Assembly (NCBI RefSeq): GCF_017377745.1
Contig: NZ_JAFVMG010000014.1
Span: 1-64,000, forward strand
Direction of reading: 5' to 3'
Origin: Acetobacter suratthaniensis
Lineage (GTDB): Bacteria; Pseudomonadota; Alphaproteobacteria; Acetobacterales; Acetobacteraceae
DNA: 64,000 nt
Shown here: positions 16,725 through 26,134 of the stretch, piece after piece
How the letters are laid out: the number at the start of each line of letters is the position of its first letter
Numbering within the stretch: position 1 is the stretch's first letter
The notes under the pieces: generated by a model
The model's database searches: none
The model's input: only the letters and a program-made list of their open reading frames with translations
What the model was told of the DNA's origin: nothing
Made by a program: the position numbers and the translations under genes

Positions 16725-18083
16725 TTAAACCGGCGCGGCCACGTGGGCCGTATCCGATGCACGTACATGCTGGTTGGCAGGACGCGGCAGACGCAGGCGG
16801 TCGCGCAGGGTCTCACCTTCATATTCCGTACGGAAAATTTCCCGCCGCTGAAGCTCAGGCACGACCAGATCGACAAACTCTTCTAAAAAGCTCGGATTAA
16901 GCGGCGAAATCAGATTGAATCCGTCCACCACGCCCCGGAGAAACCAGTCTTCGATCTGGTCTGCAACCTGTTTGGGCGTACCAATAACCACCCGATGACC
17001 GCGCACCACGTTGTAGCGCAAGACCAGCTGGCGGATGCTCAGGTTTTCCCTCTGGGCCAGACGCACCACCTGCTCCCAGCGTCCTTTGCCGTTTTCTGGA
17101 ACCGGTATATCCGTTGGCAGCGGGCCATCCAGCGGGTACGCGGTCAGATCAACGCCCATCAGTTCCACCGGGCCGGAAAAATTAACTGCACTCTGTAAGC
17201 GCTCAAACTTCTCCTGCGCTTCTTCCTCCGTACGTCCGATTGCAAAAGAGAGGCCGGGGGTGATCTTCAACTGATCTGGTGTGCGCCCCCAACGGGCCAG
17301 ACGTCCTTTTACGTCGTCGTAATATTCCTTGGCGTCTTCTACGAATTGCGCGGCTGCATAAATCATTTCAGCATGCTTGGCGGCAAAATCTCGCCCCACA
17401 TCGGAATTACCTGCCTGAACAAACACTGGATAACCCTGCTTTGGCCGCGGCAGATCCAAAATTCCATCAACATCGAAATAAGTGCCATGATGGTGTACCG
17501 GATGCCCCTGTGAGGGATCAAGAAAGAGACCAGTGGCCTTGTCTGGGTTATCGAAAGCACCGTCATCCCAGCTATCCCAGAGTTTCTTGGCCACTTCGAT
17601 AAACTCTGCCGCCCGTGCATAACGGGCTTCATGATCCAAGGGATCATGAACACCAAAGGTCGCAATGGAACCGGGTGCGAGAGAGGATACGACATTCCAC
17701 CCAATACGGCCTTTGCTCAGATGATCAATCGATGCAATAGCGCGGGCCAGTGTATAAGGGTGCGAGAAATTGGTATTGACGGTCGCCACCAGACCAATGT
17801 TCTGGGTTGCAACAGCCAACGCTGACACAAGGCTCAGCGGTTCAAAACCATGAAAACCGGCCCCTTTTGCATATCCCGACAGATCACCGCCCCCCATGCC
17901 GACAAAATCCGCCAAGAAGACAGTATCGAACTTGCCCCGTTCAGCCGTACGCGCCAGATGGAGCCATGCATCAAAATCAGGGCCTTTTCCCACCTTCGTC
18001 TCTGGCTGACGCCATGCACCAGGGTGATGCCCATAGCGGGTCAGGAATGCGCCCAGAACCAGTTTGCGCTTATCTTTAGCCAT
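16725..18083 (-). CDS. DszA/NtaA-family FMNH2-dependent monooxygenase
   Basis: A 452-residue luciferase-like TIM-barrel enzyme of the NtaA/SnaA/DszA group, shown by LGAFLTRYGHHPGAWR, AERGKFDTVFLADF, SIDHLSKGRIGWNVVSS, GYPVFVQAGNSDVGRDFAA and the late VIGTPKQVADQIEDWF. Such enzymes use reduced flavin from a separate reductase and O2 to cleave C-N or C-S bonds; DszA opens dibenzothiophene sulfone to a sulfinate. With the DszB-like gene next to it, oxidation of a sulfone to a sulfinate followed by desulfination is a coherent proposal. No flavin reductase gene is in the window. Its start lies 2 bp from the TonB receptor stop, so it is cotranscribed. Confidence 0.85.
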   Translation of the reverse strand: MAKDKRKLVLGAFLTRYGHHPGAWRQPETKVGKGPDFDAWLHLARTAERGKFDTVFLADFVGMGGGDLSGYAKGAGFHGFEPLSLVSALAVATQNIGLVATVNTNFSHPYTLARAIASIDHLSKGRIGWNVVSSLAPGSIATFGVHDPLDHEARYARAAEFIEVAKKLWDSWDDGAFDNPDKATGLFLDPSQGHPVHHHGTYFDVDGILDLPRPKQGYPVFVQAGNSDVGRDFAAKHAEMIYAAAQFVEDAKEYYDDVKGRLARWGRTPDQLKITPGLSFAIGRTEEEAQEKFERLQSAVNFSGPVELMGVDLTAYPLDGPLPTDIPVPENGKGRWEQVVRLAQRENLSIRQLVLRYNVVRGHRVVIGTPKQVADQIEDWFLRGVVDGFNLISPLNPSFLEEFVDLVVPELQRREIFRTEYEGETLRDRLRLPRPANQHVRASDTAHVAAPV

Positions 18084-18085
18084 GA

Positions 18086-20368
18086 TCAGAATTCCCCTGA
18101 TATGCCACCACCGACCATTCTTGGGTCGATGTAATATTTGAGATAACCAAAGTTATTAGACGGGATAACGGTAGACGCAGCATGGCTATCCGTAATATTC
18201 CTTGTCCAAACAGTGAATTTCACGCGCGGGTTTGCCAGTCTGTACGACAAAGAGGCATTGCCGATCACAAACGGATTTTGCTCCAGCGGGGCAGTTTGCG
18301 TACCCGCATTGAAATAATAATGAGAGCGGTAAGACCAGTTGCTTTCGAAAATAAGGTGGTCCCCATTCCCGAATTCATGTGTGTATTCGACTGTCCAGCT
18401 TGCAGAAACATGCGGAGCACGCACGAACTGATTCCCACTGCAGCTCACACCAGATTTGCAATTAGGAAAATCTGTATACCGAGTATCAAGAAGGCCGACA
18501 GTTCCATAAAGCCGAAGAGGTTTAATCGGATGATATTGGAATGCCCCTTCAATCCCCTTCGACCATCCCTGCCCGGCATTGGTCAACTGACTGAGCGGCA
18601 ACTGGATAACCGTAACCTGAATGTCCGTATAATCATTCAGAAAGGCAGCCAGATTGGCCGTCAGCTTGCCATGAAACCATTCACTTTTTAACCCGACCTC
18701 ATAGGCCCGGATATATTCTGGATTGACAATGGCAAGCTGCGACTGGGTAGACGCGCCCGTATTAAAGCCACCAGACCGAAATCCTTTAGCGTAGCGGAAA
18801 TACGCGCGGGCATTGTCTATGAAGGAATAAGTCAGAGTCACGTCATATGTGAGCGCGTCCCACCCACGCTTGGCATTCTGCATCGCAGTCGTATGAAGAC
18901 CCGGACCAGAAACACCATTTCGCAACCAGAAATTATTTAGATCTGCAAAAGAAAGTGCGCCGGCACCAGCCGTAGAGCCATAGGCGTTCAGGTTGATCGC
19001 CTTATCTTCCCATGTCTGACGAATACCGCCTGTCAGTGTCAGTCGTTTTGTAATATTAAAAGCCGCATTGGCATACAGCGCGTAGCTGCTGTCTGTCTGG
19101 CGAAAGAACGTATCCGTATAACTAGTCGCCAAACCAACATTATTGGGCAAGCCAACTGTAGCTGCATCCGAAGTCATGCGTTCATGGTAGTAATTGGCGC
19201 CCACAATCCAGTGGAACCGGTCGCTGCCGGGCGAAACCAGACGCAGATCGTTGAAGATGGTATATTCGCTCAGCTTGCTATACGTGTGCGTCCCTTCATG
19301 CGCGACCTGTGTGCCCAAAATCGACTGTGAATCATAACCGTCAATCGCATTGATTGAGGTCAGTGTATAACGGCCCAAATTCCAGTCGAGATTCAATTGA
19401 GCGCTTTTATGTGTCAGATTCGTACCCGAATAACCGACCGAACTCTGATTATCATACCCTTTGGGGGCAGGAATGTGGGCAGTATCCGTTGGGAGCAGCC
19501 CTGAATAGAGCGTATCTCCCTCATTATGATAATCACGGTATTCCAGCTTTAGTAGCGCCGTAAAATTATCAGTGGGTTTCGCCAGAACCTGAAAGCGACC
19601 ATTGATTTCGCGATTACGGTTTATTTTGCTGCCATTATAGTGGTTCGTCGCCAGACCATCATCATCCACATAATAGCCCGAGCCACGGATTGCTACTTTA
19701 TCAGAAAGCGGTGTCCCCCCAGCAACTTCGAGCAGACGCCGGTTGAATGATCCGTATTCGGAGCGAGCATAACCACCAGCATGAGTCAGGGACGGCTTAC
19801 GTGAGATGAAATTAATCGCTCCCGCCGTTGTGTTTTTTCCCCACAACGTTCCTTGTGGCCCGCTGAGAACCTCAACCCGCTCCAAATCATATAATGGAAA
19901 AGCCTGAGCCAAAATCGGGCCGATATAGACTTCATCCTGATAGACGCCGAGCGGACTTGTCTGACCGTTGCCCGGCACAGAATTACCAATCCCGCGCAGA
20001 TACCACCGCGGAGTTGCATTTCCGCTTGCGTCATCACCGTTGAAATTCGGCACAAAACGCGAAACATCATTCGCGCGGGTAATCAAGGAGTTGCGCAGCC
20101 TCTCCCCGGTTATGGCCACCAGAGAACCTGGCACTCTTTGCGTGCTTTCAGCACGCTTTTGCGCCGTTACTATGATTGTTTCATCACCACCTTTCGCCTG
20201 CACCTCCTTAAGGCTGTCAGCGGCATGATTAACTTCTGACCGAACAACGGCCGGTTGTTTCTGCTTTTTTTCCTGAGCAGGTAGAACATTCTGCGCCCAT
20301 ACTGGCGACATCGCCACTGGGGTTGCAATACCGCACAGCAAAATCAGATATTTACGAGAATGTCCCAT
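18086..20368 (-). CDS. TonB-dependent outer-membrane receptor (copy 2 of the cluster)
   Basis: A 760-residue receptor with a signal peptide (LILLCGIATPVAMSPVWA-Q), plug domain from ETIIVTAQKRAESTQRVPG through VEVLSGPQGTLWGKNTTAGAI, and a barrel ending in GGGISGEF. The start at 20368 has GAGAGGAAAA just upstream. It immediately precedes the DszA-like gene, so its ligand is probably the substrate of that enzyme or a precursor. It belongs to the non-siderophore group with NTTAGAI-type plugs, often used for carbon or sulfur sources in Alphaproteobacteria. Confidence 0.9.
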   Translation of the reverse strand: MGHSRKYLILLCGIATPVAMSPVWAQNVLPAQEKKQKQPAVVRSEVNHAADSLKEVQAKGGDETIIVTAQKRAESTQRVPGSLVAITGERLRNSLITRANDVSRFVPNFNGDDASGNATPRWYLRGIGNSVPGNGQTSPLGVYQDEVYIGPILAQAFPLYDLERVEVLSGPQGTLWGKNTTAGAINFISRKPSLTHAGGYARSEYGSFNRRLLEVAGGTPLSDKVAIRGSGYYVDDDGLATNHYNGSKINRNREINGRFQVLAKPTDNFTALLKLEYRDYHNEGDTLYSGLLPTDTAHIPAPKGYDNQSSVGYSGTNLTHKSAQLNLDWNLGRYTLTSINAIDGYDSQSILGTQVAHEGTHTYSKLSEYTIFNDLRLVSPGSDRFHWIVGANYYHERMTSDAATVGLPNNVGLATSYTDTFFRQTDSSYALYANAAFNITKRLTLTGGIRQTWEDKAINLNAYGSTAGAGALSFADLNNFWLRNGVSGPGLHTTAMQNAKRGWDALTYDVTLTYSFIDNARAYFRYAKGFRSGGFNTGASTQSQLAIVNPEYIRAYEVGLKSEWFHGKLTANLAAFLNDYTDIQVTVIQLPLSQLTNAGQGWSKGIEGAFQYHPIKPLRLYGTVGLLDTRYTDFPNCKSGVSCSGNQFVRAPHVSASWTVEYTHEFGNGDHLIFESNWSYRSHYYFNAGTQTAPLEQNPFVIGNASLSYRLANPRVKFTVWTRNITDSHAASTVIPSNNFGYLKYYIDPRMVGGGISGEF

Positions 20369-20399
20369 TTTTCCTCTCAGCCCAGATTAAGCGGGACCA

Positions 20400-20414
20400 G
20401 TGCTTCGCAAGCAC
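20400..20414. promoter_or_regulatory. Small hairpin upstream of TonB receptor gene
   Basis: GTGCTT-CGC-AAGCAC, a 6-bp stem with a 3-nt loop, lies 32 bp upstream of the receptor start in a 205-bp gap. It may belong to the 5' leader or end the upstream ABC-exporter transcript. The rest of the gap is AT-rich and could hold a promoter. Confidence 0.3.
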
Positions 20415-20573
20415 ACCGAAGATTTGCGAATCAACGATATTAATTGCGCCTTAAGATAAATTACATTTTTAAAGCTACATTCGGACACGCAAGAGTCAAC
20501 ATAATGTTTTATTTTTTTATATACAGTTTAAATGAGTGTAATTTAGCCACACTTTTCCATCCACAGAATGGCC

Positions 20574-22319
20574 TTACAGAACGCTCTGTAAGGCATGTAG
20601 GCGGGCATATACGCCATGCGGCTGGGCAATCAGGCTGCCATGATCACCACTCTCAACAATCTTGCCGCGGTTCATCACAAGAATGCGGTTGGCGTTACGG
20701 ATTGTTCCCAACCGGTGGGCCACTATCAACGCCATACGGCCTGCCATCAGATGCGATAACCCATCCTGAACCTTGCGTTCCGATTCACTATCCAGAGCAC
20801 TGGTCGCTTCATCCAGAATGACAAGCCCCGGGTCACGGAGCACAGCGCGTGCAATAGCAATACGCTGTCTTTCACCGCCCGATAGATGCACACCCCGCTC
20901 ACCCGCGACCGTTGCATAACCCTCGGGTAACAGTCGGATAAAGTCGTCAGCATGGGCAATCCGCGCAGCGCTCTCTATGTCTGCTTCACTGGCCTTCGGG
21001 TTACACCAGCCAATATTCCGCGCGATGGTATCGTTAAACAGCGCCACATCCTGCAACACGACACCAAAAGCAGCCCGCACAGAAGCCTGAGTATAGGTAC
21101 GAATATCCTGACCGTTAATCAGAATACGTCCCTGCTGCGGGTCATAAAAGCGTAGCAGAAGCCGGATAATGGTTGATTTACCCGAACCACTCGCCCCGAC
21201 TAACGCAACATGCTCACCTGCCGTGATCTCGAAGGAAATATCTTCCAGAGTATTGTGCGCTTTATCAGGATACCGGAAATAGACGCCGCAAAATGCAATA
21301 GAGCGAATATACGTGAGTTCCGCAGCATCCGGTCTGTCTGTCACAGTCGGGCGCTCATCTAAAAGAGCCACCAGACGCTCTGCTGCGGTATCCACTTCGG
21401 CAGTCGTGTTAATCAATCGCCCTATTGGCTGCAAAGAAACAATCATGGCCTGCGTCAGTGTCAGAACCAGCAGAATATCACCCGGGCTATATCGCCCCTG
21501 TAGGGCGCCATACGTCACCCAACCGACAGTGCTGACACTCCCCACCGCGTTGATCAGGTTAATAACAACCCCCGACTTCTGCTCTACCCCCTGCTCAACC
21601 TCACGCACGGCCCACCAGTGGCGCTGTACGGCATTAAAACGGCTCATTATCCCCGTCTCGCCCGCCATGCTCCGCACAGTAGTAATCTGTGACACCATCT
21701 CCCCAAGAAGACCGGCCATAACACCAATCAAGCGATGCCATTCACGTTTGTACGAGCGGGTTTTCCCGGCCTCAGCCACAGAAAGATACAGGTTAAGCGG
21801 CACAATCAGCGCCATGATCAGCCCGACCAGTGGAGCCTTAAACAACAGTAGAACGGTACCAAACAGCAACTGCAGAATGGCGGATAGTGTACCCTCGCTC
21901 AACTGGAACAACCACATGGTAATTGTGGTGACTGTACCAAAACGATCCATGATATCGCCTGCGCGCGTACGACCGTAAAAGTCGATCGACAGACTGGTCA
22001 TACTGTCAAAAACCCGCTGCCGTAGAGTGGAAATGGTATTGCGCCACAATGCATCAGATGCCTGTTCCAGCCAGGCTGATACCCCCACGAGTGCCAACCG
22101 GAGCGCGAGAAAGCCGAGAACAGCTATCGCAGCATCACGCGCTGCCTGCGTGGGCCCGATCCGCATAGCGGAAAAATCTGCAAGAATATTAACAATATGG
22201 CGGAAAATGAAGGGCGCAATGGCACCGCCCAGACCGATTACAGCACTGGTAAACAGAATAACAACGGCACGAAACCGATATTCCGGTATCAGGGTAATGA
22301 TACGATAGATATTCCTCAT
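20574..22319 (-). CDS. ABC exporter half-transporter (fused membrane and ATPase domains)
   Basis: A 581-residue type IV ABC exporter: membrane domain with six hydrophobic helices over the first 310 residues, then an ATPase with LVGASGSGKSTIIRLLLRFYDP, signature LSGGERQRIAIARAVL and LVILDEATSALDSESE. It would act as a homodimer moving a substrate out of the cytoplasm. Its ATG overlaps the stop of the binding-protein gene upstream (ATGA at 22316-22319), so it is part of the importer operon, which is unusual. It could expel a toxic desulfurised product; that is only a guess. Substrate cannot be read from sequence. Confidence 0.85.
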   Translation of the reverse strand: MRNIYRIITLIPEYRFRAVVILFTSAVIGLGGAIAPFIFRHIVNILADFSAMRIGPTQAARDAAIAVLGFLALRLALVGVSAWLEQASDALWRNTISTLRQRVFDSMTSLSIDFYGRTRAGDIMDRFGTVTTITMWLFQLSEGTLSAILQLLFGTVLLLFKAPLVGLIMALIVPLNLYLSVAEAGKTRSYKREWHRLIGVMAGLLGEMVSQITTVRSMAGETGIMSRFNAVQRHWWAVREVEQGVEQKSGVVINLINAVGSVSTVGWVTYGALQGRYSPGDILLVLTLTQAMIVSLQPIGRLINTTAEVDTAAERLVALLDERPTVTDRPDAAELTYIRSIAFCGVYFRYPDKAHNTLEDISFEITAGEHVALVGASGSGKSTIIRLLLRFYDPQQGRILINGQDIRTYTQASVRAAFGVVLQDVALFNDTIARNIGWCNPKASEADIESAARIAHADDFIRLLPEGYATVAGERGVHLSGGERQRIAIARAVLRDPGLVILDEATSALDSESERKVQDGLSHLMAGRMALIVAHRLGTIRNANRILVMNRGKIVESGDHGSLIAQPHGVYARLHALQSVL

Positions 22320-23425
22320 TTGCGTGGCGCATCCCCTGCGCCACTCTGCGCCGCGCTGGCTGTCCAGTAGCCCTCCAGCCCCAGCGTTGTCATGGCTTTT
22401 GCCTCCGGCTCCGGGTCAAGCAACTGATGAATATCAATGTCGTTCGCGATAATATTCTTGGCACGTGCATACCGTGCAGCATCATCAAAATGGGCAATAA
22501 CAGCATCAGAAAATAGCGGCGACCAGCGATCATGCCAGTTCAGAGCTGGATCTTCATACTGCCGCTCCAGTATGGTGGCAGCTGTTCCATTGCGCATACC
22601 CAGCTCAATAAAGGCTTGCCGATGTGCGTCTTCCGATGCCCATCGGGCGGCTGCGACATAAGCGGTCACAACCAATTGAGTAATATCCGGATGGGTCTCT
22701 ATAAAACCACGATCCCCCCAGAAACCACCCAACGTATGCCAGCTCAGGGGCTTTCCCTTCGTAGACCAGATAACTTTCGCAATACCTTTATCGACCAGTT
22801 CGTAAGGGCTGATCGTAACCAGACCATCTACCGCACCCGCAGTAAGAGCCGCCGCCCCGGCATCCGGATTGATGTTAAAAAGCTGGAAATCAGCATAGCT
22901 CAATCCTTCCTGATCCAGCAGGTGCAACAGCGGAATTTCCCACGGTCGCCCTCTGTGAATGGCCAGTTTCCGACCTTTCAGGTCATTGATCGAACGTATT
23001 TCTGAGCTGGCGGGAACCAGCACATAAGCATCGCCCGGCCCCCACGGTAGGAGCAGACGGGTACGAACACCGGCCGCTGTACCGTTAAGGATCAATGCTG
23101 GCAATTCACCATAAGAAGCAAACTCAATGGCATGATTGGCAAAGGCCTCGTTAATTACAGGGCCAACAGCAGCATTGGGCGCTGGCACCCATTCCAGTTT
23201 GTATCCCCGTTTGGCCAGTTCAGACTTCAGCCAGCCCTGAGTTTCAACAACGTAATCAAGCCCTGCCCGCTGAGGTTTGCCCTGAACAAATGCTGTCACA
23301 GTCGCTATTCGTATTGTTTGGGCCTGATGTGTCACATGCCAGCCCCAGCCGGCCAGAACCACGGCAATAAGCAGCACACCACCCAGAGCCACGCGCACGT
23401 GGGTAGAAAGGGTTACCATATCCAT
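22316..23425 (-). CDS. Membrane-anchored SsuA-like substrate-binding protein
   Basis: A 369-residue binding protein of the sulfonate/nitrate family with an N-terminal hydrophobic segment (VALGGVLLIAVVLAGWGW) that looks like a signal anchor, without a clear cleavage site. Family motifs INEAFANHAIEFASYGELP and DLKGRKLAIHRGRPWE match the Tat-exported protein at 6257-7342. It should present ligand to the permeases encoded upstream in the same operon (24263-25878) and is coupled by ATGA overlap to the exporter gene. Confidence 0.85.
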   Translation of the reverse strand: MDMVTLSTHVRVALGGVLLIAVVLAGWGWHVTHQAQTIRIATVTAFVQGKPQRAGLDYVVETQGWLKSELAKRGYKLEWVPAPNAAVGPVINEAFANHAIEFASYGELPALILNGTAAGVRTRLLLPWGPGDAYVLVPASSEIRSINDLKGRKLAIHRGRPWEIPLLHLLDQEGLSYADFQLFNINPDAGAAALTAGAVDGLVTISPYELVDKGIAKVIWSTKGKPLSWHTLGGFWGDRGFIETHPDITQLVVTAYVAAARWASEDAHRQAFIELGMRNGTAATILERQYEDPALNWHDRWSPLFSDAVIAHFDDAARYARAKNIIANDIDIHQLLDPEPEAKAMTTLGLEGYWTASAAQSGAGDAPRK

Positions 23426-23439
23426 ATCTCCAGAAAAGC

Positions 23440-24240
23440 TTAGTCACCAACAAGGTCGGTCAGTATTGTTTCTTTGATACGTTGGACGGCGGGATCTGCC
23501 GGATCACGCGGATGGCTTAATGGCACCGGCACAATCCGGTGTATCCGCCCCGGCGCGGCGTCCATCACCACGATCCGGTCGGAAAGAAACACCGCCTCCT
23601 CCACATCATGGGTTACAAGAATCATCGTGCTACGCTGACGTAGCCAGATATGCTGTAACTCTCTTTGCAAGTAGGTGCGGGTTAGTGCATCCAGAGCGCC
23701 AAACGGTTCGTCCAGCAAAAGCAGTTCAGGCTCATTCACGAGCGCTCGGGCAATTGCGCCACGCTGCGCCATGCCACCCGATAGTTGGCGAGGCCACGCA
23801 TCGCCGAATTCCGTCAGCCTCACCAAATCAATCGCGTCCGTCACGCGGCGGGTTTTTTCCACATCGCTCAGATCAGCACGCCCCTGCAATGCAAAGGCGA
23901 TGTTGGAGCGCAGCGTCATCCATGGAAACAGGGATGAATCCTGAAAAACCATGCCACAATCAAGACTAGTGCCAATGATTGGCACATCATCAAGCCACAT
24001 ATCCCCCGCATGATCTCGATCCAGACCGGAAATCAGGCGCAGAAGCGTAGATTTTCCACACCCACTCCGCCCAACAATACTCACGAACTCGCCTGCTGCG
24101 ATGTCTAGATCAATCCCGACCAGAACGGGCAATGTCCGACCGCCGATCTGATAGGATTTAGTCAACCCGCGCAGCCGAACCTTCCCCCGGACTGAGCGTG
24201 CGGGAGCATCTGAACTCTCAATCAGATTAGAAATATTCAT
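23440..24240 (-). CDS. SsuB-like ABC importer ATPase (importer 2)
   Basis: A 266-residue ATPase with Walker [10 protein letters not shown] (57-65), signature [15 protein letters not shown], Walker B LLLLDEP and [11 protein letters not shown]. It belongs to the nitrate/sulfonate/taurine group and is paralogous to the protein at 10130-11002. It lies 22 bp after the permease gene and 14 bp before the binding-protein gene, in one operon with both. Confidence 0.92.
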   Translation of the reverse strand: MNISNLIESSDAPARSVRGKVRLRGLTKSYQIGGRTLPVLVGIDLDIAAGEFVSIVGRSGCGKSTLLRLISGLDRDHAGDMWLDDVPIIGTSLDCGMVFQDSSLFPWMTLRSNIAFALQGRADLSDVEKTRRVTDAIDLVRLTEFGDAWPRQLSGGMAQRGAIARALVNEPELLLLDEPFGALDALTRTYLQRELQHIWLRQRSTMILVTHDVEEAVFLSDRIVVMDAAPGRIHRIVPVPLSHPRDPADPAVQRIKETILTDLVGD

Positions 24241-24262
24241 GAAAAATCTGATCCTGTCATAT

Positions 24263-25045
24263 TTAGCGCACGTTACGCCATTTCAGGGTCAATCTGGCGG
24301 TCAATACCACCAGAGCATCGATGAGGTAGCCGAGCACTCCAATCACCAACACGCAGAACAGCACTATGTTGGTATGAAATGCGGCCTGCGCATTCGCCAT
24401 CATGGCCCCCAGCCCTGCTGCGGGACTGAAAAGCAGTTCAGCTCCAATCGTGCTGATCCACACGAAAACCACTGCCTGCATGAAACCGGTAAAAATGGCA
24501 GGCATTGCAGATGGCAAAACAACATCTCGTAAACGCGGCCAACCACTGACGCCATAAATCTCCGCTACAGCCAGATAACGAGGGTCAGTCTGTCTTACGC
24601 CGCCATGACTGGCGATAGCCATTGGATAAAAAGCCGCCAACGACACGACCAGAAGTTTGGCGCTTTCACCATTGCCGAACCATAGGCTGACCAATGGCAC
24701 CAACCCGATAACAGGTACCTGCCGCACCGCACTGAAAACAGGGCCAATCAGTCGTTCTGCCGAGCGGGAAAGCCCCAGAAGGCACCCTAGTGCAACGCCG
24801 CTTACAGTTCCGATGAACAGCCCTGCTCCCGCACGCGCCAGAGAGGCTATGATGCTCTCTGGCAGTTCGCCGCTACGCATTGTTGCCGCCGCCCCCGCCA
24901 GAATGTCGCTGACAGGCACGAAGATATAGCGCCCTGTTACCCCATGATGTGAAAGCCAAACCCAGACCAGCAGTAACAAAGCAGGCAGCACCGTACCGCG
25001 CACATGCCAGATAGATGGCCACAAGGGGGCAAAACGCGCCTTCAC
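24263..25045 (-). CDS. SsuC-like ABC permease (importer 2, subunit B)
   Basis: A 260-residue permease with about six transmembrane helices and the EAA loop GGVRQTDPRYLAVAEIYG followed by VVLPSAMPAIFTGF. It overlaps the preceding permease gene by ATGA (25042-25045), implying a heterodimeric channel as in importer 1. Early residues WPSIWHVRGTVLPALLLLVW form the first membrane span. Confidence 0.88.
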   Translation of the reverse strand: MKARFAPLWPSIWHVRGTVLPALLLLVWVWLSHHGVTGRYIFVPVSDILAGAAATMRSGELPESIIASLARAGAGLFIGTVSGVALGCLLGLSRSAERLIGPVFSAVRQVPVIGLVPLVSLWFGNGESAKLLVVSLAAFYPMAIASHGGVRQTDPRYLAVAEIYGVSGWPRLRDVVLPSAMPAIFTGFMQAVVFVWISTIGAELLFSPAAGLGAMMANAQAAFHTNIVLFCVLVIGVLGYLIDALVVLTARLTLKWRNVR

Positions 25046-25878
25046 GCCAGATGTCCATAACGCAGGATGGTTTGTTCAAGCAGACGGATCAGGCGATCCA
25101 GCACGAAGCCAATCACCCCGACCAGAACAACACCCCCCAAAACAATATCAACCCGAAAGACCTGCCGCCCCCATTCGAGCATTTGGCCGATCCCCTTATC
25201 GGAAATCATGAGCTCCACAGCCACCAGCACCATCCACGCTCTGGCTAGGGCAATCCGTAAGCCTGTCATGATTGACGGCACCGAAGCTGGAAAAATAACA
25301 TTGCACAGCAACCGAAAGCCCCGCACCTCGTACAGTGCAGCCACATCGCGCCATGTGCCACGAATACCCGCAACACCTTCCAGAGTAGCCAGAGCAACCG
25401 TCAGCGTTACAACTTTGGCGACGAGAATGATCTCTACCAGTTGGCCAATACCAAAAAACAGAATGAACACAGGAATGAGCGCCAATGACGGCACCTGTCG
25501 CGCGAACTGGAACAACGGGTAAAAATAGGCTTTGAGCGTAAGGGACAAACCCATTGCAGCCCCCAAGGCCAGCCCGACGAGAACCCCAAGAGCATAACCG
25601 GCGAACAACCGCCCAAGGCTGCTCCCAACCTGCTGCGCCAATTCGCCGCTGGCTGCCTCAGCTATCAGCGTATTCAGAACAACCAGAGGAGGCACCAGAA
25701 TGTCACGAGGGAACAAACCACTGGCACTCAAAAGCGCCCATATACCAAGCAGGATCATAACCGGTAGCAAAGTAGATAGGACAGCTTGCCCATTAATGCA
25801 GGTGCCAAGTTGGAGTAACGGCCTCGGCCATTTTCGCATGCCCACGACGATACCGCTCCCTTTCGCTTTCCCTGCCAT
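25042..25878 (-). CDS. SsuC-like ABC permease (importer 2, subunit A)
   Basis: A 278-residue permease with EAA loop EGVAGIRGTWRDVAALYE followed by VIFPASVPSIMTGLR and six predicted membrane helices. It is the first gene of the minus-strand operon 25878-20574 (permease, permease, ATPase, binding protein, exporter). No convincing Shine-Dalgarno is visible at 25878; a GTGTTTTATA element begins only 12 bp upstream and could mask the promoter or ribosome site. Confidence 0.86.
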   Translation of the reverse strand: MAGKAKGSGIVVGMRKWPRPLLQLGTCINGQAVLSTLLPVMILLGIWALLSASGLFPRDILVPPLVVLNTLIAEAASGELAQQVGSSLGRLFAGYALGVLVGLALGAAMGLSLTLKAYFYPLFQFARQVPSLALIPVFILFFGIGQLVEIILVAKVVTLTVALATLEGVAGIRGTWRDVAALYEVRGFRLLCNVIFPASVPSIMTGLRIALARAWMVLVAVELMISDKGIGQMLEWGRQVFRVDIVLGGVVLVGVIGFVLDRLIRLLEQTILRYGHLA

Positions 25879-26134
25879 TAGTATTTAACTGTGTTTTATA
25901 GTTGTTTTGTTATTTCACGATTCGTGACTCATATAGTAAGCGCAGAATTTACGCTATATAATTTTATATCTCTTTTTTGTGGTGGAATTGGCGCATACCA
26001 AAAGCATGCCCGGCCCCTGACGATGCTCTGGCACGCACAGACGCTCCGCCCCCTTCAGAAAAGGGCCGGAAGCGCGCAATATAAAGATGAGAAAAAGGTA
26101 AAGCCTGCCAACCGAAAGCGGTTTGACAGTGCGT
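25879..26134. promoter_or_regulatory. AT-rich promoter region of importer 2 operon
   Basis: This 256-bp gap should hold the promoter of the minus-strand operon starting at 25878. GTGTTTTATA at 25891-25900 resembles one half of the dyad at 8505-8524. An 87-codon frame on the plus strand (25891-26154) shows no recognisable domain or Shine-Dalgarno and overlaps the opposite gene's end, so it is not called. Confidence 0.4.
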
